Numbered from the stretch's first letter, positions 46,730-55,044 are shown. The stretch: 64,000 bases of DNA from Achromobacter sp. HZ34 (GCF_002209485.1 NZ_NJIX01000003.1:496001-560000); one strand, 5' to 3'. Program-made: numbers and translations. The notes: generated by a model from the letters alone, not told the origin.

Positions 46730-48076
46730 ATGGGCAAACTCCCCCTGTGGGTAGGCTGCGGCGCCGGATTTTCCGGCGACCGTATCGATGCAGCCATTCC
46801 GGTGGTCGACACCCTGCGCCGCCGCGAAGGGCAACGGACGCTCATCTTCGAAACGCTGGCCGAACGCACCCTGGCGCTGGCCCAGATCGCACGCCGCGCC
46901 AATCCCGGCAAGGGCTATGAGCCGCTGCTCGACCTCTTTCTGCCGCCCATCCTGGGCGCCTGCCTGGAACACCGCATCGCCATCGTCAGCAATTTCGGCC
47001 AGGCCAACCCGGCCGGCGCGGCCCGCCGCATCGCCGAACTGGCACGCCAGGCGGGCCTGCGCGCGCCCCGCATCGCCGTCGTCAAGGGCGATGACCTGAC
47101 CGCACGTCCCGACAGCACCCACGTGCTGGCCCAGGCCGGCCTGACGCATCAAGGCGAACTGCTCAGCGCCAATGCCTACCTGGGCGCCGAACCCATCGCC
47201 GCGGCCCTGCGCGATGGCGCCGACATCGTCGTCACCGGCCGCGTCGCCGATCCTTCCCTGGTCGTCGGACCAGCGATGGCGCATTACGGCTGGGACGCCA
47301 GCGATTGGGATCGCCTGGGCCCCGCCACCATGGCCGGCCACCTGCTCGAATGCGGGTCGCAGGTATCGGGCGGCTATTTCGCCGACCCAGGCTACAAGGA
47401 CGTTCCCGGCCTGGCCCACGTGGGTTTTCCGATTGCCCGCATCGATGCCGACGGCGCCTGCGAGATCGGCAAGGCCGCGCACACGGGCGGCGTGGTCGAC
47501 CGCCGCACGGTCACCGAACAATTGCTCTACGAAGTGCATGATCCCGCCGCGTACCTGACGCCGGATGTGGTCGCCGACATCTCCGCTGCGCGCATCGCCG
47601 AAACCGGTCCCGATACCGTCGCGCTAACCGGCGTGCGCGGGCATGCGCGGCCGCCCACGCTCAAGGTCAACGCCTATTACGAAGGCGGCTGGCTGGCCGA
47701 AGCGGAGATTTCCTATGGCGGCCCTCGCGCGGAAGCGCGCGCGCGCCTGGCCGCCGATGTCGTGCGTGCGCGCCTGGGTGACCAGGTGAAATTGCGCGTG
47801 GACCTGATCGGCGTGCTGAGCATTCTTGCCGACGATCGCGGCACCCTGCTATCGCAACATCCCGATGGCGGTGCGCGCGATGTCCGCCTGCGTCTGGCCG
47901 CCACATTTACGCGGCGCGAGGACGCCGAAGCGCTGACGCGTGAGGTCAACGCCCTCTATTGCTGCGGCCCCGCGGGCGGGGGCGGCGTACGCGCCGCCAT
48001 CCGGCCGCGGCTGGAAACCCGCTCCGGCTACGTCGACCGCGACCTGGTGCCGGCTTCCTACGAGATCTATCAATGA
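46730..48076 (+). CDS. AtuA-like protein, N-terminal domain (DUF1446)
   Basis: 448 residues starting MGKLPLWVGCGAGFSGDR. IAIVSNFGQANPAGAARRIAELARQ, GADIVVTGRVADPSLVVGPAMAHYGW and the SQVSGGYFADPGYKDVPGLAHVGFPIARI block are those of AtuA (acyclic terpene utilisation) and its DUF1446 relatives, for which no activity is firmly established. In Pseudomonas AtuA this domain is fused to a C-terminal ferredoxin-fold domain; here that part is the next gene, which overlaps the stop by 4 bp. The other atu genes (geranyl-CoA carboxylase etc.) are not seen, so the pathway may be a different carboxylate or CoA-thioester route. Confidence 0.88.
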   Translation: MGKLPLWVGCGAGFSGDRIDAAIPVVDTLRRREGQRTLIFETLAERTLALAQIARRANPGKGYEPLLDLFLPPILGACLEHRIAIVSNFGQANPAGAARRIAELARQAGLRAPRIAVVKGDDLTARPDSTHVLAQAGLTHQGELLSANAYLGAEPIAAALRDGADIVVTGRVADPSLVVGPAMAHYGWDASDWDRLGPATMAGHLLECGSQVSGGYFADPGYKDVPGLAHVGFPIARIDADGACEIGKAAHTGGVVDRRTVTEQLLYEVHDPAAYLTPDVVADISAARIAETGPDTVALTGVRGHARPPTLKVNAYYEGGWLAEAEISYGGPRAEARARLAADVVRARLGDQVKLRVDLIGVLSILADDRGTLLSQHPDGGARDVRLRLAATFTRREDAEALTREVNALYCCGPAGGGGVRAAIRPRLETRSGYVDRDLVPASYEIYQ

Positions 48077-48510
48077 ACAGTTCCGCCACCACGCCGGCGC
48101 TTGCCATGGCTTTAACCACGGCCGCCCCTGCGGCAGCCCAAGGCGCGGCCAATGCCACGGACGCCGGGACGCGAGAGGTTCGCCTTTACGACATCGCCCA
48201 CGGCCGTACCGGCGACAAAGGCGACCGCTGCAACATCAGCGTCATCGCCTATCGGCCGGAGTACTACGACATTCTCGTGGAGCAGGTGACGCCGGAGGCC
48301 GTGCGCGCGGTCTATGCGCATCGCGAGCCGGGCACCATCACCCGGCATCTGCTGCCGAATCTATCCGCCATGAACTTCGTCATCGATCACGTGCTGGATG
48401 GCGGGGTCAACGATTCCCTCAACCTGGATTCGCACGGCAAGTCCCTGGCAGGATTTCTGCTGGATTTGCCCATCACCTTGCCGGCGCACCTGGCGCTGCC
48501 GGAACGCTAG
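48073..48510 (+). CDS. AtuA C-terminal-domain protein (separately encoded)
   Basis: 145 residues from ATG 48073 (ATGA overlap with the previous gene). After an Ala/Thr-rich leader of about 30 residues comes VRLYDIAHGRTGDKGDRCNISVIAYRPEYYDIL, the RTGDKGD(x)xNI block that ends AtuA proteins, then PNLSAMNFVIDHVLDGGVNDSLNLDSHGKSLAGFLLDL. It should form a complex with the AtuA-like N-terminal protein. The convergent prolyl-oligopeptidase gene ends 47 bp later. Confidence 0.85.
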   Translation: MNSSATTPALAMALTTAAPAAAQGAANATDAGTREVRLYDIAHGRTGDKGDRCNISVIAYRPEYYDILVEQVTPEAVRAVYAHREPGTITRHLLPNLSAMNFVIDHVLDGGVNDSLNLDSHGKSLAGFLLDLPITLPAHLALPER

Positions 48511-48557
48511 CGCCGGCACGGCCCGGTGCCATGCAGGGCGAATGTGCCCCGCGACAA

Positions 48558-50921
48558 TCACTGTCCCGTCATGCGCCAGAGGAAACCTGCCTCCAGCGCG
48601 GAGGTCATGCCCGTGGTCCGGGCGTCCACCCCCGCGCCATGGCCACCCTCGCGGCGTTCCAGGTACCAGACGTCCTGGTGCCCCTCGCCCTGCATCTTCG
48701 CCGCCATCTTGCGGGCGTGACCGGGGTGCACCCGGTCATCGCTGGCCGACGCGCTGAACAGGACCGGGGGATAGTCGACATCGGCGCGGACCCGGTGATA
48801 AGGCGAATAGGCGAGTAGCGATTGCAGCGCCGCGGGATCGTCCGGATTGCCGTATTCCTCTGTCCACGTCGCGCCCTGCAACAGCAGATGGAAGCGCGCC
48901 ATGTCCAGCACCGGAACATCGGACAGCACCGCCCCGAACAGGTCCGGTTGCCGCACCATGCAAGCGGCGGTCAGCAAGCCGCCATTACTCGCGCCGCTGA
49001 TCGACAATTGCTTCGCCGTGGTCACGCCCGTATCGATGAGCGCCTGCGCCACGGCGATGAAATCGTCGAACGCCACTGGCCGTTTCTCGCGTAGCGCGGC
49101 CTGATGCCACGTCGGGCCGAACTCGCCGCCGCCACGGATGCAGGCAATGGCGTAGATACCGCCGCGCTCCAGCCACGTAACTCCCGTGGTCGCGGAGTAG
49201 GCAGGTGCGTCGAGCGGCTCCTCGAAGCCGCCATAGCCGTATAGCTGGCACTGCTGCGGCGCGGCGCCGGCAGCCGGCAGACGGCCAACGACCCAATAAG
49301 GAATCGACACACCGTCAGGCGCGGTGGCGTAACGCAGCTGCGCCGACATGCCCGCGCTGTCGAATTTCGGCGACATGCGCGCCAACAGGTGCCAGCCGGC
49401 CGCGGCGGCAAAGGCATCGGCATTGGCCCCGGCCCCGGCTCCGGCCACGGCCACGGCCACGGCATCGGCCACGGCCACGGCATCGGCCCCGGCGATAGCA
49501 TCGCCTCCCGCAGCGGCATCCGCGCCTGGCCGCGGCCCCGAAGGGCCACCGGCGCGCGCGTCGCCAAGATCCCCGTAATACAAGGATGGTGGCACCAGGA
49601 AATGATCGACGTGTATCAACACCGTGTCGTCGCGCTCCGCATCGATCGACTCCATCGAAACTTCGCTGCCTGCCGGCAAGGTGTAGGGGTGCGCCTGCCA
49701 GGCCTCGCTGTCGCTTTGCGGCAGGCGCCACAGGGTCAGCCGCGGCGCGCTGTCCTGCCGTTCCGACACCAGCACCCAATGCCGGGTAAAGTCCAGGTCA
49801 TCCAGCACGCGGCGCGGCCCCGGTGTGAACAAGACTAAGAAGTCGCGCGCGCCGGCCACGAAGGCATCGCGCCGGATGGTCAGCAGGCAACCGGCGGGAT
49901 GCACCTGCCCACCCACATGCCAGTCCGCGCGCAGCGTGACGAACAGCCAGCCGCGCCATTCGTCGATCTCCGCTTCGGGCGGCACGTCGTACTGCCGCCA
50001 TTGCGCGCCGGCTTCGTCCAGCCAGAACCATTCCGTGCGAAAGAAGGCCGTGGCGCGTGCGGCCAGATGGCGCCGCTGCAGATAGTCGTACCAGACGTTG
50101 ATGGAGATATCCGTCTGCGCGCACTCGAATTCGATCGGTGCCGATTCCAGCGGCGTACCGCGTCGCCACTTGCGGATCTGCCGTGGATTGCCGGCATCCG
50201 TCAGCGCAGGGTCGTCGTTTACCGCGCTGTCGTCCCAGCCCACATAGACCGTGTCCCGGTCGATCCAGCCGATGGAATGCTGGCCCTCGTCAGGCAGCTC
50301 GAAACCGCCTTCCACGAAGCAACGCGCCTGGACGTCGAATTCCATGACGATGCAGGCATCCGCACCATCCGGCGACAGGCTGACCAGCGCCCGGTCGTAG
50401 TCGGGATAGCGCAGTTCGAAGTCCTGCAAGGTCCAGCGGATCGCTTCCTCGCCATCTTCGCTGCCTTCATCGCCCGCATCGTCTTCATCGCCTTCGGCGT
50501 CGTCCATGGGCTGATTCAGCTCCAGCGCATCCACGTCCAGGATGGTCTCCCACACCGGCGCGCCGTCCAGCCAGGCCTGCCAGCGCGTACGGCGCACGAG
50601 GCCCAGGGGATGATCGGCGTCGGTCCAGGTGTTGTAACCCCAGTCACCGCAGCGCGAGCAGGCGACGATGCGATCCTGCGAATCGTAGATGGACGTCAGG
50701 CGGTCCACCATGGCATCGAAATCCGGCCCCTTGCCGTAGGCATCGAGCGTGCGCTGGTTTTGCCCCGTCACCCACTTGTCGACCACGGCGCTGTCGAGCG
50801 ATTCGAGATACTGATAGGGATCCTGGCCGGCGCTGTCCGCGGAGGACTGCGACAAAGCGGGCTGTGACGAAGAGGGCTGCGATGAAGGGGTTTGCGACGA
50901 AGCGGGTTGTGCGTGCGGCAT
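48558..50921 (-). CDS. Prolyl oligopeptidase-family serine peptidase
   Basis: 787 residues, no signal peptide. N-terminal Ser/Gln/Pro-rich leader (SSQTPSSQPSSSQPALSQSS), then DPYQYLESLDSAVVDKWVTGQN (S9 family start), a propeller domain, and the C-terminal alpha/beta-hydrolase with Ser645 (SGASNGG), Asp729 (SDDRVHPGHA) and His761 (EGGHGAG). It should cleave short peptides after proline or a related residue. Odd: an insertion of about 40 residues made of Ala-X dipeptides (VAVADAVAVAVAGAGAG), encoded by hexanucleotide repeats, and an acidic insertion (DDAEGDEDDAGDEGSEDGEE) in the propeller. Confidence 0.9.
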   Translation of the reverse strand: MPHAQPASSQTPSSQPSSSQPALSQSSADSAGQDPYQYLESLDSAVVDKWVTGQNQRTLDAYGKGPDFDAMVDRLTSIYDSQDRIVACSRCGDWGYNTWTDADHPLGLVRRTRWQAWLDGAPVWETILDVDALELNQPMDDAEGDEDDAGDEGSEDGEEAIRWTLQDFELRYPDYDRALVSLSPDGADACIVMEFDVQARCFVEGGFELPDEGQHSIGWIDRDTVYVGWDDSAVNDDPALTDAGNPRQIRKWRRGTPLESAPIEFECAQTDISINVWYDYLQRRHLAARATAFFRTEWFWLDEAGAQWRQYDVPPEAEIDEWRGWLFVTLRADWHVGGQVHPAGCLLTIRRDAFVAGARDFLVLFTPGPRRVLDDLDFTRHWVLVSERQDSAPRLTLWRLPQSDSEAWQAHPYTLPAGSEVSMESIDAERDDTVLIHVDHFLVPPSLYYGDLGDARAGGPSGPRPGADAAAGGDAIAGADAVAVADAVAVAVAGAGAGANADAFAAAAGWHLLARMSPKFDSAGMSAQLRYATAPDGVSIPYWVVGRLPAAGAAPQQCQLYGYGGFEEPLDAPAYSATTGVTWLERGGIYAIACIRGGGEFGPTWHQAALREKRPVAFDDFIAVAQALIDTGVTTAKQLSISGASNGGLLTAACMVRQPDLFGAVLSDVPVLDMARFHLLLQGATWTEEYGNPDDPAALQSLLAYSPYHRVRADVDYPPVLFSASASDDRVHPGHARKMAAKMQGEGHQDVWYLERREGGHGAGVDARTTGMTSALEAGFLWRMTGQ
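49410..49500. repeat. Hexanucleotide repeat tract inside the peptidase gene
   Basis: Variants of GGCCAC, GGCCCC and GGCATC follow one another in register for about 13-15 units. Being a multiple of three, gains or losses keep the frame and only change the length of the Ala-X linker in the protein. Confidence 0.85.
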
Positions 50922-51056
50922 GCGTTAGGCTGACACCATGGAAATTCTTGCGGCTCGGCGCGTGGAATCGCGTCGGCGCGGTGATGGGAAAAGGGGCAAG
51001 ACGCCAAAGATGGGAGTATGCCCCGGATGGGGCGGTAAGCAATGGGACAAATCCCA

Positions 51057-51950
51057 TTAATTCGCCAGCTGCTGGTACGCCGTCTCGACCACCGCCTTGC
51101 CATACTTCCTTTCCAGCCGCCGCACGATGAAGTGGCCGCGCGCCATTTGCTGGTAGTGATTGACGAAGGCGGTGTTGATCACGGCGCCGGCGGCCGCGCC
51201 GATTACCGGTACGGCCTGGGCGGCAACCTTTTCAGTGACCTGGACGCCGAACCGGCTGGCCACCGCATTGATCAGGCGCACCAGGGGCGGCGCGGCGGTC
51301 GCGCCCAGCTTGCCGCCGGTGGCCAGGAACGAGGAAGCGTCCACCGCCGCCTTGGCCATGGCTTCGCGTGCCGCGAAATAGCCCACCTCGGCGGCATCGT
51401 CGTTTTTCGCCCGGCCGCCCAACCCCAGCACCTGCACGCAATCGATCTGCGTGTTCAGGTCGCCCAGGTCGGCACCTTCGCCGCGCGCTACATCGGCGAT
51501 GGCCCGCATCATGATGGTGACCGACACCGGCAATTCGACGGTGACCGCCGCCAGGCCGAAGAAGCCGCCCACGCCACCGCTGACCGCCGCGCCTGCCTTG
51601 TGCAGCCACTTCGACGCGGATGGCGCCGGTCCCACGGCTTCCACCGCCGCGCCGCCGCCCTTGCCCATGGTCAGCAATGCGGCTTTCAGCGCGGCATGTA
51701 TGGCCTTCTGGGTCGCCTCGGTAATCAAGCCGCCAGCCTTGGCCGGCAGCATGTCCAGGGCATATTCGATGGGTTTGCCCAGGTAATTGGACAGGCGCGC
51801 GGTAAGACCGGGATGCTCCAGAATATTGCGCGCCTCCTTCAGGCGGCTCAGGTCCTCTTCGCTCAAGGAGGCTTGAGCGCCGGCCGCGTCTTTGCCAGTC
51901 GCACCTACGCCGGCCGAACCTACGCCGGCCGCACCAGTTTCCGTGTGCAT
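51057..51950 (-). CDS. EcsC-family protein
   Basis: 297 residues from ATG 51950, chosen because GGAGA lies 8 bases before it (an ATG two codons earlier is too close to it). N-terminal Ala/Gly-rich leader, then LSRLKEARNILEHPGLTARLSNYLGKPIEYALDMLPAKAGGLI and a helical body with glycine-rich turns (SGGVGGFFGLAAVTVELPVSVTIMMRAIADVARGEG), as in EcsC proteins, first named as the third gene of a Bacillus ABC operon but of unknown biochemical role. It carries two amphipathic or membrane-associated stretches. Single-gene unit on the same strand as the porin. Confidence 0.82.
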   Translation of the reverse strand: MHTETGAAGVGSAGVGATGKDAAGAQASLSEEDLSRLKEARNILEHPGLTARLSNYLGKPIEYALDMLPAKAGGLITEATQKAIHAALKAALLTMGKGGGAAVEAVGPAPSASKWLHKAGAAVSGGVGGFFGLAAVTVELPVSVTIMMRAIADVARGEGADLGDLNTQIDCVQVLGLGGRAKNDDAAEVGYFAAREAMAKAAVDASSFLATGGKLGATAAPPLVRLINAVASRFGVQVTEKVAAQAVPVIGAAAGAVINTAFVNHYQQMARGHFIVRRLERKYGKAVVETAYQQLAN

Positions 51951-52084
51951 GAGCATTTCTCCAGATTTCGTTCCAGTGACGTTAACACCGCGCTGACCAC
52001 CGACAATGACGCCAGAAGCCAATATGGGGGCGACAGCGGGGAATAACAACGCCGTCGCACGGATCGAACCCGGGGGGAAGTGAC

Positions 52085-52102
52085 GGCGCGGCGGCCCGCG
52101 CC
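52085..52102 (-). terminator. Possible porin terminator hairpin
   Basis: GGCGCGG-CGGC-CCGCGCC (7-bp stem) lies 40 bp after the porin stop codon. No U-run follows on the minus strand, so it is a weak candidate. Confidence 0.3.
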
Positions 52103-52141
52103 GCCGATCGCGGTTAGCCGTCAGCCGTTCGCCGCGATGAA

Positions 52142-53278
52142 TCAAAACTGATGGCGTATGCCCGTGATCACCGCGGTGTCCGTGACGCCGTCGCGGAAGG
52201 CGTAGTTGTCGCCGTAGGAAGCATAGGCGTACACGTTAGTGCGCTTGGACAGGGTGTACGTGGCACCCACCGCGTAGACGTTGAAGGTCTTGTCGTCGCC
52301 GGTCAGCTTGCTGTTGTTCGGTGCCGCGCGCTGCCACGACGTGAATATCGCCGTCGAATTGCTGACGGGTACGGTCAGGCCCAGCATGGTCGAGGTGGCG
52401 CGAAAGCCGTCGGCCAGCTTGAAATAGCCGAAGTCCCGGTCGCTGCCGCCAGGCATGATGGCCAGGGTCTGGCCGACATACCAGCCATCGAGGGTCTGGC
52501 CCACGGACGCCGCGACCTTTACCACGTCGAAATCATAAGTGGCGCCCAGGCTGTATTCGCGCAGCCTGGCGTCGGATTGTCCGCCGGCCGCGCCAGCGTT
52601 GCTCCTCAGGCCGTCATAAGCCGCCGCCACGAACAGCGGGCCATTGCTATAGGACAGGCCCGCGGTGACGGCGCGGTTGTTGTCCGCCGTGGCGAAGCCG
52701 GGGCTGTCGTCCACGGTGTCGTCCGCATTGAACGAATAGCCGACGCCCAGCTGGAAGCCATTGAAGACGGGGGAGTGATACAGCACCAGGTTATCCAGGC
52801 GCATCGTATTGGTGGCGCCCAGGGTAGTACCCAGGTTGGCTGCGTTATAGCTGGTGCCGAAGGGGTCGATCGCCGAGAAGAGCTCAGAGGCCATGTTGAT
52901 CTGGCGACCGAATTCAACGCGGCCCCACTTCGTGGAATTCAGGCCCAGTGTCGCCTGGCGGCCGAACAGGCGGTTGCCCTGCTGCCTTTCACCATTGGTC
53001 GGCGCGAAACCGCTTTCCAGCGTGAAGACGGCCGACAGGCCCTCGCCCAGGTCTTCCACGCCGCGCAAGCCGACGCGCGAGCCGCTGGCCACGCCATGCA
53101 CTTCGCCGATGCGGCTGGCATGGAAGCCGTCGCCGCGGATGCGTTCATAGCCCACACCGATATCGATGATGCCGTACAGGGTGACGGCGGTTTCCGCATG
53201 CGCGGCACCGGCATGGGCCGCCATCAACGACATGGCGAGCAAGGTTTTCTTCACTGGGTTGCTGAATGACAGGGTCAC
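52142..53278 (-). CDS. Outer-membrane general porin (Burkholderiales type)
   Basis: 378 residues from GTG 53278, chosen because AAGGAG lies 10 bases upstream and the signal peptide then begins normally (VTLSFSNPVKKTLLAMSLMAAHAGAAHAETAVTLYG). The mature start SSVTLYGIIDIG-like ETAVTLYGIIDIGVGY, the L3 region with DNLVLYHSPVF and the terminal aromatic residue (GIRHQF) mark a trimeric 16-stranded porin of the OmpC/gram-negative porin family. It lets small solutes through the outer membrane. An ATG at 53410 opens an earlier but unsupported extension. Confidence 0.92.
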   Translation of the reverse strand: MTLSFSNPVKKTLLAMSLMAAHAGAAHAETAVTLYGIIDIGVGYERIRGDGFHASRIGEVHGVASGSRVGLRGVEDLGEGLSAVFTLESGFAPTNGERQQGNRLFGRQATLGLNSTKWGRVEFGRQINMASELFSAIDPFGTSYNAANLGTTLGATNTMRLDNLVLYHSPVFNGFQLGVGYSFNADDTVDDSPGFATADNNRAVTAGLSYSNGPLFVAAAYDGLRSNAGAAGGQSDARLREYSLGATYDFDVVKVAASVGQTLDGWYVGQTLAIMPGGSDRDFGYFKLADGFRATSTMLGLTVPVSNSTAIFTSWQRAAPNNSKLTGDDKTFNVYAVGATYTLSKRTNVYAYASYGDNYAFRDGVTDTAVITGIRHQF

Positions 53279-53769
53279 GGGCTGGGGATCTCCTTTTTGT
53301 GCGCAAGCAAAAGCACGCCCGTCCTCGTGGGGGAGGAAGGGATCGAATGCCGATTGGTTGAGAAGCTGGAAGGCTTCAAGTGGGAAGTGCCAGGACTTCC
53401 GGATGAGCACGGAGGCTCAAGGATGCTGCCATCGGACAGCAGGTGAAACCGGAGCGATGTCGTACGCCGCGCATGCCCCGGCGACGACGCTTGCAGGGAC
53501 ATTCCGGATCACGGGGGGAGGCACGCATTGGACGCACCATGATGGGACGTCTCGCACTGACTCGGGCTGGATTCTAACAAAACCGCGCCTGGGGACCGAG
53601 ACGCGGTCTGCGGACCAGCCCCGGATCCGCCTCGAACCCGGTGCGTTAACACGGCAACATTGCAGCCATCGGAGCGACGAGTCTTTATCCTCTGCTCTTC
53701 CTTAATTCACGTGAGCGTCATACGCGCCTTAAAGAATCCTGTCTCCAATCAGAATCAGGATACAGGACC
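53279..53769. other. 491-bp gap without a recognised gene
   Basis: Contains the porin ribosome-binding site at its left end and, near 53736-53768, an inverted pair ATCCTG/CAGGAT just before the truncated lipoprotein. The middle is GC-rich with no ORF that looks coding. Promoters for the porin and the lipoprotein must lie here, but no clear -35/-10 pair was seen. Confidence 0.5.
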
Positions 53770-53963
53770 ATGAAGTACTGGAAACGCAACGTGCTGGCCG
53801 CCACACTGGCAAGTTCGCTCGCACTGCTCACCGCTTGCGGCGGCCATGACGATGATGAGGAGAAGGACAGCACGCCGCCCGTCGCCGAGGCGGGGCCACC
53901 GGACTGCCGATCCTGAACCGCCTGCCGCATTCGATGTACAGCACCAAGTCGTTCATCGAGTGA
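53770..53963 (+). pseudogene. Truncated lipoprotein gene, N- and C-terminal ends joined out of frame
   Basis: An ATG at 53770 opens a 48-residue lipoprotein start (MKYWKRNVLAATLASSL, lipobox LLTAC, then GGHDDDEEKDSTPP) that stops at 53918. A different frame over the same DNA gives GLPILNRLPHSMYSTKSFIE and a stop at 53961-53963, which reads like the end of a protein. The likely history is a larger secreted lipoprotein that lost its middle and shifted frame. The original family cannot be named. It lies directly left of a terminator and phage-like genes. Confidence 0.5.
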
Positions 53964-54012
53964 GGCGTCTGGTAAGTATGGCGGGTACCTGAGCCCGACC
54001 ACCCGAGGCATA

Positions 54013-54048
54013 AAAAGCTCCAAGCCAATGAATTGGCTTGGAGCTTTT
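54013..54048. terminator. Strong hairpin terminator
   Basis: A 16-bp perfect stem (AAAAGCTCCAAGCCAA paired with TTGGCTTGGAGCTTTT) with loop TGAA. A-rich on the left and T-rich on the right, so it can work in both directions. It closes off the pseudogene. Confidence 0.92.
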
Positions 54049-54239
54049 CTATGACTGAATTCCTTGCGCAGTCGGGGTCCGCATCAGGGAACCGAGACAG
54101 CCGAAGTGCGACCCACCGGGGCCTTCGCGCAAAGTCCCGACAGCATGTCATAAGTCTTTGCAAAGTGGCGCAATGCGCTATATTCCACACATGGATAGCG
54201 CGTCCCTCGTGCAGTCCGAATACCCGCAAGGAAGACGGA

Positions 54240-54419
54240 ATGGAAAAAGCCTTGGATACCATCAAAACCGAAGCGGAGATCGCGAAGCTGATGGCGGAAA
54301 CCAGCAAGCTGAACGCGGAAGCCTCGAAGATGATCCGCGAGCGCGCCTGGTATCCGATGATCCTCATCGCAGCCGCGTTCACCAGCGGCGCAGCCCTGGC
54401 GAAGCTCCTGGCTGGATAA
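54240..54419 (+). CDS. Small membrane protein, 59 aa, phage-like
   Basis: ATG 54240 preceded by AAGGAAGACGGA. Residues 1-35 form a charged helix (EAEIAKLMAETSKLNAEASKMI), residues 38-57 a membrane segment (YPMILIAAAFTSGAALAKLL). This coiled-coil-then-membrane layout is common in small phage proteins next to lysis or regulatory genes, but no specific function is recognisable. It is followed by a terminator and another small gene. Confidence 0.65.
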   Translation: MEKALDTIKTEAEIAKLMAETSKLNAEASKMIRERAWYPMILIAAAFTSGAALAKLLAG

Positions 54420-54426
54420 CCGAAGG

Positions 54427-54449
54427 AACCCGCCGACAGGCGGGTTTTT
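54427..54449 (+). terminator. Rho-independent terminator
   Basis: AACCCGCC-GACA-GGCGGGTT followed by TTTC: an 8-bp stem with a GNNA loop and a T-run, right after the small membrane-protein gene and only 4 bp before the next start codon, so that gene either has a leaderless or overlapping expression signal. Confidence 0.9.
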
Positions 54450-54453
54450 CGTC

Positions 54454-54705
54454 ATGGCATACATCCCTCCAACACCAGCAGACCTCCAGGCGCTCAAGGA
54501 CGAATTGGGCTACACCGGCAAGCAAATGGCCGCCTTGGCCTGCGTGGGCGAACAGCACTGGCGCAAGTACACCGGCGGAGCGACGCCCCGTTCCCTCGAA
54601 TTCTCGAACCTGTTCCACATGGCGGCCGTGCTGGAGCTAAGCGAAGACGACCTGGCGCGGATACATCAGCGCATGCTGGCGATAGGAGCGTCGCTGGCCC
54701 CCTGA
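54454..54705 (+). CDS. Small HTH-like (XRE-type) protein, 83 aa, phage-like
   Basis: MAYIPPTPADLQALKDELGYTGKQMAALACVGEQHWRKYTGG: residues 10-42 read like a helix-turn-helix (LKDELGYTGKQMAALACVGEQHWRKY) of the kind found in small phage and island regulators. It has no Shine-Dalgarno, because a terminator sits immediately upstream. C-terminal helix (FHMAAVLELSEDDLARIHQRM). Function unproven; a prophage-derived regulator is likely. Confidence 0.65.
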   Translation: MAYIPPTPADLQALKDELGYTGKQMAALACVGEQHWRKYTGGATPRSLEFSNLFHMAAVLELSEDDLARIHQRMLAIGASLAP

Positions 54706-54730
54706 ACGCCGCGCGCCCCTGGCACCCACG

Positions 54731-54763
54731 AAAAAGCCCCGAGCCATATGGCCGGGGCTTTTT
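54731..54763. terminator. Rho-independent terminator
   Basis: AAAAAGCCCC...GGGGCTTTTT with a bulged A and an inner GCC-ATAT-GGC stem. T-rich on the right and A-rich on the left, so it works in both directions; it separates the HTH gene from the converging tRNA. Confidence 0.93.
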
Positions 54764-54773
54764 CATGTAAATC

Positions 54774-54848
54774 TGGTGCGCCCGACAGGAATCGAACCTG
54801 TATCTAGAGCTTCGGAGGCTCTCATTCTATCCGTTGAACTACGGGCAC
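54774..54848 (-). tRNA. tRNA-Arg (anticodon CCG)
   Basis: 75 nt with CCA encoded. Acceptor GTGCCCG pairs with CGGGCGC (one G-U), anticodon stem AGAGC/GCTCT encloses CTCCGAA (anticodon CCG), T-arm ACAGG-TTCGATT-CCTGT. It reads CGG codons. Its 3' end faces the phage-like genes at 54240-54705. Confidence 0.97.
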
Positions 54849-54929
54849 AAGGGAGGCGGTATTGTACCTAAATCCAGGATCGGTGCTGGGCCTGCGGCGG
54901 CGCACCATTCCAGGGACGATTCAGGCCGC

Positions 54930-54935
54930 TATAAT
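54930..54935 (+). promoter_or_regulatory. Possible -10 box for the cytochrome gene
   Basis: A perfect TATAAT 110 bp before the cytochrome start. The matching -35 (ATTCCA at 17 bp) is poor, so the call is tentative. Confidence 0.35.
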
Positions 54936-55044
54936 CGTCCGGTTTGCACTCGCTGCGAATGGCGGTTTGCTGGCTTGCCGCCCTGCTTTGAATCACTGTT
55001 GCCGCCGTGCAGGCGCCCCGGTACACCGATAGCAGGATTAGGAT

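Noticed and set aside
52061-52073. GGATCGAACCCGG resembling a tRNA T-arm
   Set aside because: No acceptor, D-arm or anticodon stem can be built around it.
53279-53769. Search for a gene or mobile element in the porin upstream gap
   Set aside because: No frame with coding-like composition, ribosome-binding site or transposase motif was found.
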